Shown here one piece after another: positions 12,601 to 23,141 of a stretch of DNA of 64,000 nucleotides; the first letter of the stretch is position 1, and each line of letters opens with the position of its first letter. The position numbers and the translations under genes are program-made. The stretch covers positions 266,501 to 330,500 of the forward strand of contig JAUKTV010000006.1 of NCBI GenBank assembly GCA_030549205.1. Reading direction: 5' to 3'. The DNA comes from Apiosordaria backusii (lineage: Eukaryota; Ascomycota; Sordariomycetes; Sordariales; Lasiosphaeriaceae). The notes under the pieces are model-generated. The model was given only the letters and a program-made list of their open reading frames with translations. It was not told the origin of the DNA and did no database searches.

Positions 12601-13198
12601 CCGAGAGAGAAGGATCGGTCGACGCCAAGAAGAAGGCGGAGAAGGAGAAGGTTGGCTACGAGATTGAGAACATGTCTCGTGTGCTTCCCGGCCAGTTCAA
12701 GTACATTAGCTTCCCGGCGGGGCGTTACAAGGCCGTCAAGAAGGTAAGCATTCGTATTGTTAACTTTCTTTATCATCATGCATGTTACTAATTTGTTTCT
12801 AGCCTACTGGTGGTCCTCTTCTGCTGCATGATACTCAGCCAGACGAACCTAAGGCGTTAATTGAGGAGAAGCTCAAGAAGGTCAAAACCGAGAGAGCTCC
12901 TGTGGTCGGCCAAGGGGCGCCATCCCGGGGGCCGCCACAGACAGCCCGGCAGTTGTTGCAGAATATGCAGGCGATTGGTAGTAGGGCTGGGATGGGAACC
13001 GACCTCAGGGAGATCCTTAGTATCTCGTCTGCTAGGCATGGACAACAGGCACGTCCGTCTCAGGCTGCTGGTGTCGGAAGTGGAGCGGCGGCAGCGGCTG
13101 GTGTGTTGACGGCTGTGGATGAGGATAACGAGGGGGATGAGGAGGCGTCCAAGCCCGAGGACTTTGAGTATTTCACCGATGCCGAGGGTGAGGAATAG
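9612..13198 (+). CDS. RPN2: 26S proteasome regulatory subunit Rpn2
   Basis: Rpn2 is a scaffold of the 19S regulatory-particle base; its toroidal PC-repeat domain holds other subunits and its C-terminus anchors the ubiquitin receptor Rpn13. Exons are 9612-9751, 9818-12743 and 12803-13198, giving 1153 residues, close to the usual length. The N-terminus ASGVLAFLTDEEPELKVFAL is characteristic. Tandem proteasome/cyclosome repeats with recurring (A/G)xALGxx(C/A)AG-type motifs occupy roughly residues 450-820 (for example HVRYGSAMALGISCAG and LRYGGVLTVAMAYCGTG). A charged KEKE-like stretch (about 900-1000) follows. The protein ends PEDFEYFTDAEGEE, resembling the C-terminal motif that binds Rpn13 in other species. 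Very long antisense frames (300 and 312 codons) over this gene are codon-bias shadows. Location is cytosol and nucleus. Confidence 0.96.
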
Positions 13199-13773
13199 AT
13201 GGTGGGCGGGTGATTGTATGATATGAGATAAGCTTGCATGCCGGAATTAGTAATTGATGGCACTGAATACATACTATGCCTATTGCAACCGGAAGGCTCC
13301 GGGGTATGGTGATATGCGTAAATAAGTTTCATCTGATATACATTCGCACGGGACGGCCCCTTAAAATAAAATAATATGCAAATATCTTTGTCTGTCAAGA
13401 TGTTTCCAATGTTTCCCGATTCTGATGCCTTTGTGTGAGTGCTGTGATCTGATTGGTTACGTGGGGTTGGTCCCTGAAAATCACATGCGGAGAATTGTTA
13501 GTGCCTGACGACGTCATTGATTTGGCGACCACGCGCGGCCCATGATGACGGCGCAAGGGCTGGTTTGGTACTTCATTCCAGCTGCTTTGAGTCGAGATTC
13601 TATTCCTTTAAATAACCCTAGATATCCCTAGACTGAATCTCCTCTCCTCGCCACCTATCTTTTTTCCGTCACATCAACCTAGCATCACCAACATTAGCAC
13701 CACCACTTTCCACCCACACCACATCTAAACACCACATCGACATTCAACAACAGCACCTGAAGAACCCGAAAGA
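13199..13773. other. Intergenic region
   Basis: It holds the RPN2 3' region and the promoter/5' UTR of the DUF1769 gene. CA-rich leader sequence precedes the ATG at 13774, typical of fungal 5' UTRs. Nothing else is seen. Confidence 0.5.
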
Positions 13774-15072
13774 ATGGCAGACAAATACCTCCTCCGCGTA
13801 ACCGCCGGCCCATCCTACGACGTATCAACCCACAAGCTGGTCAATGTCAACTCTGCCATTCCCACTCAAATAGAATCAGATCTCATCTCTGCTCACCTCA
13901 ACGTCCGCATACAAAACTACACCCGCTCCGTTCCCCCTGCCAACCCCCCGCCGTCTACATCACCGTACTTTGACCACGAACCCCACAAGTATAATAACGA
14001 TCAGTATTCCATCGCGTTTAGATTCACGCTTAAACCGCCGCCGGGGGACATGTCCAGTCGTAACGAGACGGGAGAGACTGAGGATGACAGCGGGGAAGAG
14101 ATTGATGGGGATGACACAATAGGCGTGAAGGCGTCTGATCTCCAGTTTGGGAACGACTTTGATCATCCCATCAGGGACAGGTTACCCCCTGGGTTTGGCA
14201 CCGCGCTGAGGATTGTGAAATGGTGGGTTGATCCGGGACTCGATGGGGATCCGTACGCGGATGAGCCGTTTCTTTATGGGGCTGCGTTGTCGAGTTTTAA
14301 TACTGTTTGTGTAGGACCGGGGGAATTTGACGAGAAAAAGGGGGGGTTGTGGGTTGAGGAAGGGGGGATCAGGACTGGAGAAGGGGGGTGGGGGTTCCTG
14401 GTGAGGAGGACGGGCAGGATAGTCAGGAGGGGGGAAGCAGAGGCAGAAGTGGGCGCTGAAGCAGGAGAACTTGGAAAAGTGGGTGTGGGAGTATGGGAGG
14501 GAGTATAGTGTGGATTTTTATAATCCGTATATTGACTTTGGGGAGTTTGCGTTGCGGTTGCCGGGGTTTAGTTTGGGGATTATGAGGTATTGGGATGGGC
14601 AGGGGTTGAGGTATGTTTTTTTCGCCTTTTTCTTCTTTTTTTTCTGTCATGACACAACCTGAATACCTTATCTACTTTCTTGGTACACCTGCCGCTGCAC
14701 GGTTTGTTCTGTGACAAAACAGCAAGTGCTGAGTGACACCACAAAAGTAGGGCCAAGGTCAAACGCTTACACCGGCTTAGGTATGTTCTCCGGAACAAGA
14801 AGACGAAGCAGGTTTACCTGGTCGTGTTGTTTACCCTACATTTGAAAGAGGATGTCAATGAGGACGGGAGCTTGAGGCCGGCGGCGATGGAGGCTCTCAA
14901 GAAGAGGTCAGGGGGTATTGCCCAGGAAAAGGGGGAGCCGTTGGGGGATGCGGAGATTAGGGAGGATGGGGAAGAAGGGAAGAAGGAGAAGGTGGATGAG
15001 GATTGGATGGTGGAGGAGGCGAGGAAGAAGTTGGAGGGGACGAAGGTTCGGGGGGATGAGGATGTTGACTAA
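13774..15072 (+). CDS. DUF1769 (UPF0590-type) protein, frame broken at G-runs
   Basis: A fungal protein of unknown biochemical function; relatives form the UPF0590/DUF1769 group. The N-terminus MADKYLLRVTAGPSYD and the segment DPYADEPFLYGAALSSFN match the family, as do DFYNPYIDFGEFALRLPG and YVLRNKKTKQVYLVVLF. A good intron lies at 14611-14780. Between about 14355 and 14440 the frame does not stay open: reading moves out of the first frame and re-enters in another. The only short GT...AG spans available there are 22-40 nt, below a usable intron. Adding one G in the run at about 14362-14367 and one at about 14429-14434 would give a continuous acidic linker, so two homopolymer under-calls are the simplest explanation. 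A real pseudogene cannot be excluded. The C-terminus is Lys/Glu-rich. Confidence 0.75.
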
Positions 15073-15316
15073 GCATATGCAACGATGGGTTAGGTTAGAG
15101 AAGGTGTGACAGACAAGGCAAGGAGCTGCTGGAAGGGTTGATGCTGTTATGAGTTATGATACCATACTTTTCTATTATTCACGTAATAAGAATCGCTTTC
15201 ACTCCAGTGGGCGATTTACACCATGCCAGCGTCTACGATATGTGTCGAGGCCTTGTTTTGTAACTTTGCCCAGCTTGAGTTTCTCCATGAAATACTCAAG
15301 ATTCATGAACAAAAGC

Positions 15317-17248
15317 TCACGGCTTCTTCTCAAGCGACTGTCGCATCTCCATGTCAGTAAAAAGTTCCCCAAAACCCCTCATCATCAAAGGTAGACTCAC
15401 CAAAGCAAACACACTCCTTCCCCTAATCCTCTCCCCCTCCAAAACCAGCACCCACGGCACGACCGTCAGCAGAACCGCAATACTCCCCAGCACGGCCCCC
15501 GCCTTCGCCTCCCCCAAGTTCCTGTACATCAGCCTCGTCACCAGCGGAAACGCACCGCCCACCAAGTTCCGACACAGGGACTGCGCCGCCAGGGCAGAAG
15601 ACGCGTACTTGTGGTAGACGTCGGCAAAGTAGTTGAACACCGCTAGATAGATGCTCAGGATTCCAATGGTGCAGAGAAAAATCCCGATGGCGGGGAGGAT
15701 CCAGTGAATGGAGGGCGTGGCGGTGAAGCCGAAGAGGTAGAGGCCGATGGGGAGAAAGGTGGAGGTGATGCAGGAGAAGTAGAGGCGGGATTCGGGGGAG
15801 GAGGAGGGGAAGCGGGTGCGGAGGAAGGTCCAGATTTTGTCGGTGGGGGAATATGCCGTGTTCATCTGAGGAGGCGGTGTTCGGTCTGGTACTGAGGAAC
15901 TGGTAGGTTCTGCGGCGATGACTTGGAGGTTATCAGCCCATTTGGGATGGGACAAAAGTCGTTGCTGGTAGATGCTCATTGTTGTTCCGATGATGGCACC
16001 GAGGATGATGGCTGCGAAAGTGTAGCCTGATTGCTCGAGTGACCAGCCGTAGACGTGCTGGAAGACATAAGGGATGGAGCCGAAGGTCAGGTACAACACT
16101 CCCCAGGCGAAGGCGACCCAGGCAGAGAAGAAGAAGATGACGGGCTCGGTGAAGAGGAGGTGGAAGGGACGTGAGACGGAAACGGCGATCATTTTGCCGA
16201 TGGACGCGCGCTCTTCGTCTTCTTTGACTAGCCATCTGATGCGTTTGATCGTAGTAGTCCCTTCTTGTCCGTTTGTTGATGCGGATGAAGACCTTTTTTT
16301 TTCGTCTCCGTCATCGTTGCTCTCTTCCGAGCTTGTCGTGTTTTCCCCGGCTTTCTCTTGGCCTTTGTCATCCCCAAAAGAAACCCCATAGTATCCTTCT
16401 CTTTCCAGCTCTTCATACCACTTATTCAGCGCCTTGGCCTTGCGACTGAGTAGCACGCTCCCTCTGCTCTCCTTGAAGAACACCACAAAAGCCACCATCA
16501 GCACACCGCCCATAATGACCTGATGCCACCACGTCCATTTCCAAGCATCCCCATACCTCTCAAGATCTCCCCATCGCTCAGCCATAATGGCGCAAACCAT
16601 CGGCCCCAGCCCAGTGCCAGCAAGCACAGAGCCACTGAAGAGTGCCATTGGCGTGTTCCTTTCCTCTTTGTCATACATATCGGCAATAACACCTCCAACC
16701 ATGGTGCTGAACACGCTTGCTCCCCCTCCTACTAGGAATCTGGCCACAAGCAAGGCCGGGAGACTGGTTACAACACCACAGATCCCCTGAAACACAACGT
16801 AGACGACACCGGCCACGACGAAGACGGGGTATCGACCATTCATCTCTGATAGAGGGGCGAGCATCATTGGTGCCAGCCCAAAGCCAACACAAAACGTAGT
16901 GATACCAGCGAGAACGGGTTCAACGGTGGAAGGAACTGGTGAAAGAGACGCTTGTATCAGCGCGGCAGGAGGGGAGTATGAGCCTGCCGTGTAGGCTGTT
17001 AGGAACGTGGCCACGCATGATAAGAAAAGCAGCACGTTCTTGCGATGAGGGGCCCATGTTCGAGGGTCAGCGTATGATGTCAGGTTAGGTGGTTCTGGGA
17101 TTTTGACTGTGGCATTTCCAGTGTGAGTATTCCGGCGAAATAGAGGGCTCGGGAGGGGTGTCTCGAATGTCAGGTAGAGATTGGTGATTTCGAGGGCTTC
17201 GATTGGTGTGTCTGCGACCGCTGTCGTCGAGGGTCCGGGGCTGGCCAT
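15317..17248 (-). CDS. MFS transporter (DHA1-like drug/polyamine type)
   Basis: A major facilitator superfamily pump of the plasma membrane, probably an H+ antiporter for drugs or polyamines; the substrate is inferred from family only. About twelve hydrophobic segments are visible, split by a charged Ser/Glu/Asp/Lys-rich cytoplasmic loop around residues 290-350. GRYPVFVVAGVVYVVFQ after TM2 and ARFLVGGGASVFSTMVGGVIAD in TM4 fit DHA1 members of this group. The ATG at 17248 is chosen because the upstream in-frame ATG at 17326 is followed by a pyrimidine-rich stretch ending in CAG, which looks like the end of a 5' UTR intron. Near the C-terminus a canonical 63-nt intron (15338-15400, GTGAGT...CTGAC...CAG) is a multiple of three: 622 residues if spliced, 643 if retained. 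Confidence 0.88.
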   Translation of the reverse strand: MASPGPSTTAVADTPIEALEITNLYLTFETPLPSPLFRRNTHTGNATVKIPEPPNLTSYADPRTWAPHRKNVLLFLSCVATFLTAYTAGSYSPPAALIQASLSPVPSTVEPVLAGITTFCVGFGLAPMMLAPLSEMNGRYPVFVVAGVVYVVFQGICGVVTSLPALLVARFLVGGGASVFSTMVGGVIADMYDKEERNTPMALFSGSVLAGTGLGPMVCAIMAERWGDLERYGDAWKWTWWHQVIMGGVLMVAFVVFFKESRGSVLLSRKAKALNKWYEELEREGYYGVSFGDDKGQEKAGENTTSSEESNDDGDEKKRSSSASTNGQEGTTTIKRIRWLVKEDEERASIGKMIAVSVSRPFHLLFTEPVIFFFSAWVAFAWGVLYLTFGSIPYVFQHVYGWSLEQSGYTFAAIILGAIIGTTMSIYQQRLLSHPKWADNLQVIAAEPTSSSVPDRTPPPQMNTAYSPTDKIWTFLRTRFPSSSPESRLYFSCITSTFLPIGLYLFGFTATPSIHWILPAIGIFLCTIGILSIYLAVFNYFADVYHKYASSALAAQSLCRNLVGGAFPLVTRLMYRNLGEAKAGAVLGSIAVLLTVVPWVLVLEGERIRGRSVFALVSLPLMMRGFGELFTDMEMRQSLEKKP

Positions 17249-18528
17249 GGCCGTTGTCGAGCTTAACCTGTATCGAAGAAACAGAAGCTGAGAAAGAAAG
17301 AAAAGAAGCAACAGGTGAGCCTCCAAGGCTACTTGGAAGGTATATTAACCGAGGCACACCAACCACATTGACATAATGGGAATATAAAGGGCACAGAACT
17401 TTCTGCTGAACGGGCCGACGGCAACCTCAAGCATCAAGGATGCTGCCTCTGGGTTTCTTCGTCCGTGTTTAAACCCGGAGACGATCGGTCTTGGCTGGGA
17501 TGGCTTCTCTTCACAAGGCCTCCTTATCCACCGCTGGTGCTAGTGTAGAGAGCCCTGTTTGGTGTGCTGCCAAGCTCCGAAGGTTGCCCTCCTCCAACTC
17601 GGCTGCCGTTCTCCAGACACGGCATTATTGGTAGGTAATAGATGATGCAGATGGTGAAATATTGTCGGCCAAGACCAAATATTGTCCGAAAAGGGCGTGT
17701 CCAATGTTTCCCAACAGCATCCCAGTGCATCCTTCTTCTCGGTAGAGCTTAAAAAGCTTATCAGATCGGCAGCTAGCTACTGGGTCGCCGAGTCGGAGAC
17801 TTCCATGATGACATGCTGCAGAGCATAGACTTTGTGGGTTTGCTGGGCCAAGGGGCGTAGGTGTACAGGGCCACAGAAGATGTGTAAAGGGAATAATGCT
17901 TGGAATGGGTAGGCATCTTGTAGGTAAGATGCTGGGAACAGAATGACGCGCTGGCTTGCCCGAGCCGTCGTTGGTGTAAACTTCAGCAGTCCCCACCCCC
18001 CCATGTTGCCGGGCCGCAGCTGTCACAACCCAAACTTATACCCGGTTATCCCCGTCCTGCTATCCACACTGATAACAGGGTGCGCCCTGCGGTCCCAGCT
18101 CCTGATTCTCTGTTCCACTGCATGTCTACCCAATAGATACAGCACATCATGGAAATCTCTCCTTCTTAATTGGTCTTATTATCCATCTCCTGCATTTCCC
18201 CGATGGTTTGACCACCCTAGCACACATCAGAAACACCAGAAGCCCAAAGCTCAATCCCGGATCATGGATATTACCTAGGTATTGTCTTTCTTGCCTTGTC
18301 AGCAGACCGTTTCATCAACCCCGGAATTTATAGCGCCAAAACATCATCAGACACCGTCATTTCAAGCACAGAATAACAAAGCTCAAACAAAACGCGTCAT
18401 GTATTTTCCCATATTTACAAGCCCAACCCTCCATGTTCTCGCCCCCCAAAGAAGATTGACTATCGACATCGACAGAAGTCCTACCCCCTCGGCCCCTCTT
18501 CCTCTCACCTTCCCCTCTCTGCCACCGT
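17249..18528. other. Intergenic region
   Basis: It contains the MFS promoter and the 3' flank of the glucuronoyl esterase gene. No gene is supported. A TTACCTAGGTA motif lies at 18271. Confidence 0.5.
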
Positions 18529-19716
18529 TTACGAAAGAATAGGAGCGCTGGCGGCCCATGGGTACCAAGCATCGGTGCTGGCGGTGGAGGTGCTGCGCTC
18601 GACCGAGCCGGGGGCGGTGCTGCCGTTGAGGAGGAAGTAGTTGATGTACTGGGTAAGCTCCGAGTTCTGCCCGCTGGGGAACTGGCAGTGGTTGTGGCCG
18701 CCGATGAGCGAGAAGCCCATGTTGTTGGGCACGCCGTGGGCGCGGTAGATGTGGCGACCGGCGCGCATGCAGCCCGTGGTCGAGACGGGGCCGAGCCAGT
18801 CAATGTTGTTCTCAAAGACGGCGAGACCGCGGGGGGCAATCATGGCCGCGAGGAAGTGGTGATCCTGGGGGATGTTGGTGATGGAGTTGACGTGGGAGTC
18901 GAAGTTGCGGGAGAACCAGGGCTGCTCGCCAATGATTTGACGGGCGGTCTGGATGTTGGCACCAGACGACTTTTGCTGGTCAGAGATGCGCCAGCAGGCG
19001 GCACCACCGGCACCGGATTCCTGGGGGATGGTGAGGGCAATGCGCTTGACGAAGGCGCCGGCAACGAAAGCACCCTTGCCGTTGCGGGAGCAGCCGGTGA
19101 CACCGATGCGCTTGGTGTCGATGCCCGCAGCAGGGGTCGACTCGAGAGCGTCGATCAACCGGTCAATACCCCAAGCCCAGGCAGTAAGGGAACCAGCCGA
19201 GTGGCTGCTGCCGAAGAGGTCATAGAACTGACCGCGGCCACGAGAGCCCATGCCAGACTGGGCACCGAAAGCATCGTTGCCGAAGGTGATGGTGGCAACG
19301 TTGCTGGGGATGGGGATGGAGGCACCACCGACACCAATGATGGCGGGGAAGGGACCGCTGCCGGATGGCTTGCGGATGCCGGCGCTGAAGGTGATGCTCT
19401 TGCTGCCGACGGTCACGCGAACCTGGATGTTGTTGCCGCTCATGGTGCCGGTAACGCTGTCGGGAGGTGGTGGGTAATCACCGAACTCATACTGTTGCAT
19501 GATCTTGCTGATCTCCTCCTTGCGGCACTCGAAGTCGGCCTTGGTGGTGATCTTTTGCCCGCTGGCGGTGGTGAACGGATCGGGGAGCTTGGCATTGTTC
19601 TGGGTTGGGTAGGTGGCCTGGACCGAGCACGATTGGCGCTCAAAGATCTCGTTGGCGGGAGCAGCAACGGCAAAGGCCGCGCTGGCCACAAGAAGGGCGG
19701 AGGCAAGATGGACCAT
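18529..19716 (-). CDS. Secreted 4-O-methyl-glucuronoyl methylesterase (CE15)
   Basis: CE15 enzymes hydrolyse ester bonds between lignin alcohols and 4-O-methyl-glucuronic acid on xylan, helping separate lignin from hemicellulose; they are secreted. The single-exon frame from MVHLASALL gives 395 residues with a signal peptide of about 20. The in-frame ATG eleven codons upstream is less likely because it precedes the signal core. The catalytic serine lies in GCSRNGKGA, the glutamate in IPQESGAGG and the histidine in GGHNHCQFPS. FENNIDWLGPVSTTGCMRAG is also typical. The order and spacing follow the Trichoderma Cip2 catalytic domain. There is no CBM1 module. The gene lies about 2 kb from the AA9 LPMO gene (the two are divergent), a related wall-degrading activity. 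Confidence 0.95.
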   Translation of the reverse strand: MVHLASALLVASAAFAVAAPANEIFERQSCSVQATYPTQNNAKLPDPFTTASGQKITTKADFECRKEEISKIMQQYEFGDYPPPPDSVTGTMSGNNIQVRVTVGSKSITFSAGIRKPSGSGPFPAIIGVGGASIPIPSNVATITFGNDAFGAQSGMGSRGRGQFYDLFGSSHSAGSLTAWAWGIDRLIDALESTPAAGIDTKRIGVTGCSRNGKGAFVAGAFVKRIALTIPQESGAGGAACWRISDQQKSSGANIQTARQIIGEQPWFSRNFDSHVNSITNIPQDHHFLAAMIAPRGLAVFENNIDWLGPVSTTGCMRAGRHIYRAHGVPNNMGFSLIGGHNHCQFPSGQNSELTQYINYFLLNGSTAPGSVERSTSTASTDAWYPWAASAPILS

Positions 19717-21714
19717 GATGACGGTTCTTGGGAGGAGACGTGCTGTCAAGAGATGAACACAAAGAGTTGGTTATCCTTCCCTGGGCAGATTTTTGACGAC
19801 CTCGAATCCTTATATGGGACTGCCTACTCGCCTGGCCCCCCTCATCAGCCCCATCCCGGTTAGGTGGGAGGAGGCAAAAAGGGATGCGGAAAGCTGTGCC
19901 TGGCGCGGCGTCATCTGCAATATTCTCCGGATGCCTGCTTCCCTGCTGCTTTGCCGGGTGCAATCAATCATGGGTCGAGCTGATATTGGACTTTCGTCAA
20001 ACCCCCAGAGGAGATATTCCTCCAATCCGCGTGTGAGATGGCTCAAGCGTGGCGAACAAGGCAATACAGCCCTGCTTGTCACTGACGACGGAGTGGAACA
20101 TTCCCCGCATCAGTTGCCTTCTATCCCCCGGGAACGGACGCTGTACCCCGGATTGATGGCGATGGTTGACAGTTGGTTGGTTGGCAGGGTGAATTCAACG
20201 TGGCGGTCTCCCGTCAACAAGGATCAGATCCATGCGGCGGCAGAAGGCAGAAAAGAGGCGGGTGTGTGTTACCCTGTCTTGGCACTTTGGATGATCGCGG
20301 AGCTTGCACGTGTTCCCAAGCCCGTGTGAATTCAGGACGGGATTGGGGGGTGATTGGGGTAATATGGATATTTACCGGCGCATCGCAGATCAAACACATT
20401 TTCCTTCCTTCCCTCGGGCTCTACTTCGACCCCCGATTGGCGCCGGCCGACGGGATGCTGCCGAATGCAGCCACGGGTGACCCAGTCCCGATCGTGGGAT
20501 TGTCGAGATGGACTTGGGGCAGGGTTTATTGTTTCTTTTATTGTTTTGTTCGTTTCTTTTTCCATCTTGTCTTGGCCGAGTGGTTGAGATTTTTGATTGG
20601 GGTTGGATTGGGGAACATGTTGAAGCACACATCTTTACTTCTTCAAGTGAAGACAAGGCGTTATTCTTGATGCTGTCCAACACAGCATTACCCCTGACAA
20701 GACTTGCCAACATACCTACCAATTCGCCCTAGGTAAGCGTTCCAGAACGCTGTCACTTCCTTGGCCCTCCGATCACCTCAGGAACACATGCTCTAGTGGG
20801 CCATGTGTTCGCCAAGCCACTCTGACAGATCTCGCAGTGACGTTGGGTTCACGGCAAAAGTCGATGCTGCCCCACGCCGGAGAATTCGGGGCACCCCATG
20901 TACCCCAGACCAATTGATTGAGCTCTCTAAGACTGCCGACATGTTGCATGGTATGCTGGGAAGGTCCTTCAATGCCACATGAATGCCACATGAATGCCAC
21001 ATGAATGCCACACGGCTGCCACACGGCTGCCACACGAGTGCCACATGGACCTTCTCACTCGCCAATACCCGTACATCTCACGCTTGGCATTTAGGTGTTG
21101 AAGCTTTTTATCGTCGTGCTTGTTTTCTGTCCATCCCCTATCGGAGCAGCAAAGCAATCAAGTGATATTGTGATGTACATATTTTGATCATAGTATTGCT
21201 TTTTTGTCAGAACTGCAAATGTGGTTGTTGATATTACCGCCACTTACCCAGACCCCGGATGGCAGTGGTCTCAAATATAGCCGCCATATGGACGACACCG
21301 CGTCTTCGTCACAACGTCTATCTATCTAGATTGTGTGCGGGGAACGTGCCTGACGAGAGCGTTCAAATCTTTTTACAGGATACTAGCACATCCCTGAGCG
21401 CGCAGGTTCATCTCCTTGGTACGCCCGTCTTGACCGTGTTTTTTGTCAGTTGGCGAACAGGTACAGAGTTGTTCCATGAGCCTTTGCCCATTCCCGATCT
21501 GCTGTCCAGGGGATTCCCCAACTGGTGCGGCCTTCTGGAAACAGAAAATATACAGCCATGTAAATTCGCAATAGAGTGGAAGTAAGCTAGCTTGCTGAGT
21601 GACAGAGCCTCTTCGCACCTGATATACCCTCCCCACCACCCAGGCATTCCCACCGCCCAGCATTGTTTCCTCCTGCAAACCCAAAACCTGCCTTGGTAAG
21701 GTAGGTAAGTAGTC
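19717..21714. promoter_or_regulatory. Shared upstream region of the CE15 and AA9 genes
   Basis: Two divergently transcribed cell-wall-degrading genes flank this 2-kb stretch, so it should hold both promoters. No gene is supported. It contains the 11-bp minisatellite at 20972-21048. Confidence 0.45.
20972..21048. repeat. 11-bp minisatellite, seven units
   Basis: Seven head-to-tail units of 11 bp without gaps. The first three are ATGCCACATGA exactly; the fourth to seventh are ATGCCACACGG, CTGCCACACGG, CTGCCACACGA and GTGCCACATGG. The invariant core is TGCCACA. Because 11 is not a multiple of three, the repeat is unlikely to be coding, though one minus-strand frame is open through it. Confidence 0.9.
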
Positions 21715-22766
21715 ATGATGATGGTACCGGTGCTCTTGGCGGCATTCTTGGCCGCCCTCCCCGGGCCGGCGTCTGCACACGGGGGATTGTCCAACTACAC
21801 CGTTGGCGAGACGTGGTACAGAGGGTACGAAACGAACGGCATCATCATTTTTCTTCCCAGTCTCACCACCACTTGATTTACCATCCCATCTGCAACTCAA
21901 AACAGTCCACTGACACGATGCTAACTCCCCAGATACGACCCCTCCACCCCCCCAGAAGACCAACTCAACCAACCCTGGCTCACCCAGCGCCAATGGTCCA
22001 CCATCGACCCCCTCTTCACTCCCCTCTCCCCATTCCTCTCCTGCAACGACCCCGGCACCCCGCCCCCCTCCTACATCCCCATCACCGCAGGCGATGTCAT
22101 AACAGCAGTATACTACTACTGGCTCCACCCCGTCGGCCCCATGACCGTCTGGCTTTCTCGCTGTCCAGACAACGACTGCAACAATGTCAACCTCAGCGAA
22201 GCGAAATGGTTCAAGATATGGGAAGCTGGACTACTGGAAGGAACGCTAGAGCTGGGGACGTGGTATCAAAAGAGTTTTCAGCGGTGGGATGGGGAACCCG
22301 GGTTGTGGCCGGTGAGGATTCCATTGGGGTTGGGAGGCGGGAGGTATATCATTCGGCATGAGATTTTGAGTTTGCATGTGCCGGATAAGCCGCAGTTTTA
22401 TCCCGAGTGTGCGCATTTGGAGGTTGCTGGGGTGGAAGAGGAGGAGGATGGGGTGGAGGGAAGGGTGCCGGAGGAGTATTTGAAGGTTTTTCCCGGGGGG
22501 TATGAGGGGGATGGTAAGTTTGCCTTTTTTGGTAGTATGGAATTGTGAGTAGAAAGCTAACGAAGTGGTGTTGTTGTTGTTGTTGCAGAGAAGAGTATTT
22601 TTATTGATATTTACTCGGAGGAGAATGTCAACACGACGGTGGGTACTCTCGAACTTGTTCATAAGACGAGCTTGAAGAGTGTGGAAGCTGACTCAGAAAA
22701 CAGACTTATGTCATCCCTGGAGGTCCGATCTGGGAAGGGTTGGGGTTGGACTCGACCGAGGTTTAA
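21715..22766 (+). CDS. AA9 lytic polysaccharide monooxygenase
   Basis: AA9 enzymes are secreted copper monooxygenases that oxidatively cleave cellulose or related glucans. Exons are 21715-21824, 21933-22513, 22589-22638 and 22704-22766, giving 267 residues. The gene starts with three consecutive Met codons, then a signal peptide ending ASA, so mature His1 (residue 22, HGG) forms half of the copper histidine brace. The second brace histidine is in WLHPVGPMTVWL. RHEILSLH and QFYPECAHLEV carry the other conserved active-site region, and the last exon encodes the TYVIPGGPIW motif. An unusual acidic insertion (EEEEDG) follows CAHLEVAG. There is no CBM1 tail. It is convergent with the ABC transporter gene. 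Confidence 0.94.
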
Positions 22767-23141
22767 CAGAGATTTAACAAAATGTTTACCTATGTTTGGC
22801 AGTTAACTAGGGTCACGACCAACATCACAAATGGTTTCTGTCTCACGTGAAACTCCACAGCAGGAGGTCATTCTGTGTACCAATCTATCTATCTTATGTA
22901 CCATACGTGCGAGTATCTTGAAGCAGGCCCATGTAACCCATAAACCCATGAACCATTTCTGTATAAACCATGGACTCATGAAAAAGAAACGAAAGAATCA
23001 CCAAGAAAGCACACTCAAAACCTAAACCCCTCCAACCGCCTCAGCGCTTCGTCTCGTCTACTACCCAAACCCTCCTCCTCCTCCCCCTCTATCTCCTCCT
23101 CATACCCCCTCCCCCTCCCCCTCCCTTTATCCCTCCTCCTC
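22767..23141. other. Convergent intergenic gap
   Basis: 3' flanks of the AA9 and ABC transporter genes. From 23020 the minus strand stays purine-rich and could be read as a continuation of the ABC transporter C-terminus if the frame problem at 23224-23229 is corrected. Confidence 0.45.

Noticed and set aside
10824..12779. Two antisense open frames of 300 and 312 codons opposite RPN2
   Set aside because: They mirror the codon bias of the strongly conserved RPN2 coding strand and have no domain of their own.
14401..14440. A 22-40 nt intron to explain the DUF1769 frame change
   Set aside because: Too short for fungal splicing and lacking a branch point; single-base run errors fit better.
20573..20660. 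tRNA-like box A (TGGCCGAGTGG) near 20573
   Set aside because: No B box (GGTTCRANTCC) follows at the right distance and no cloverleaf could be drawn.
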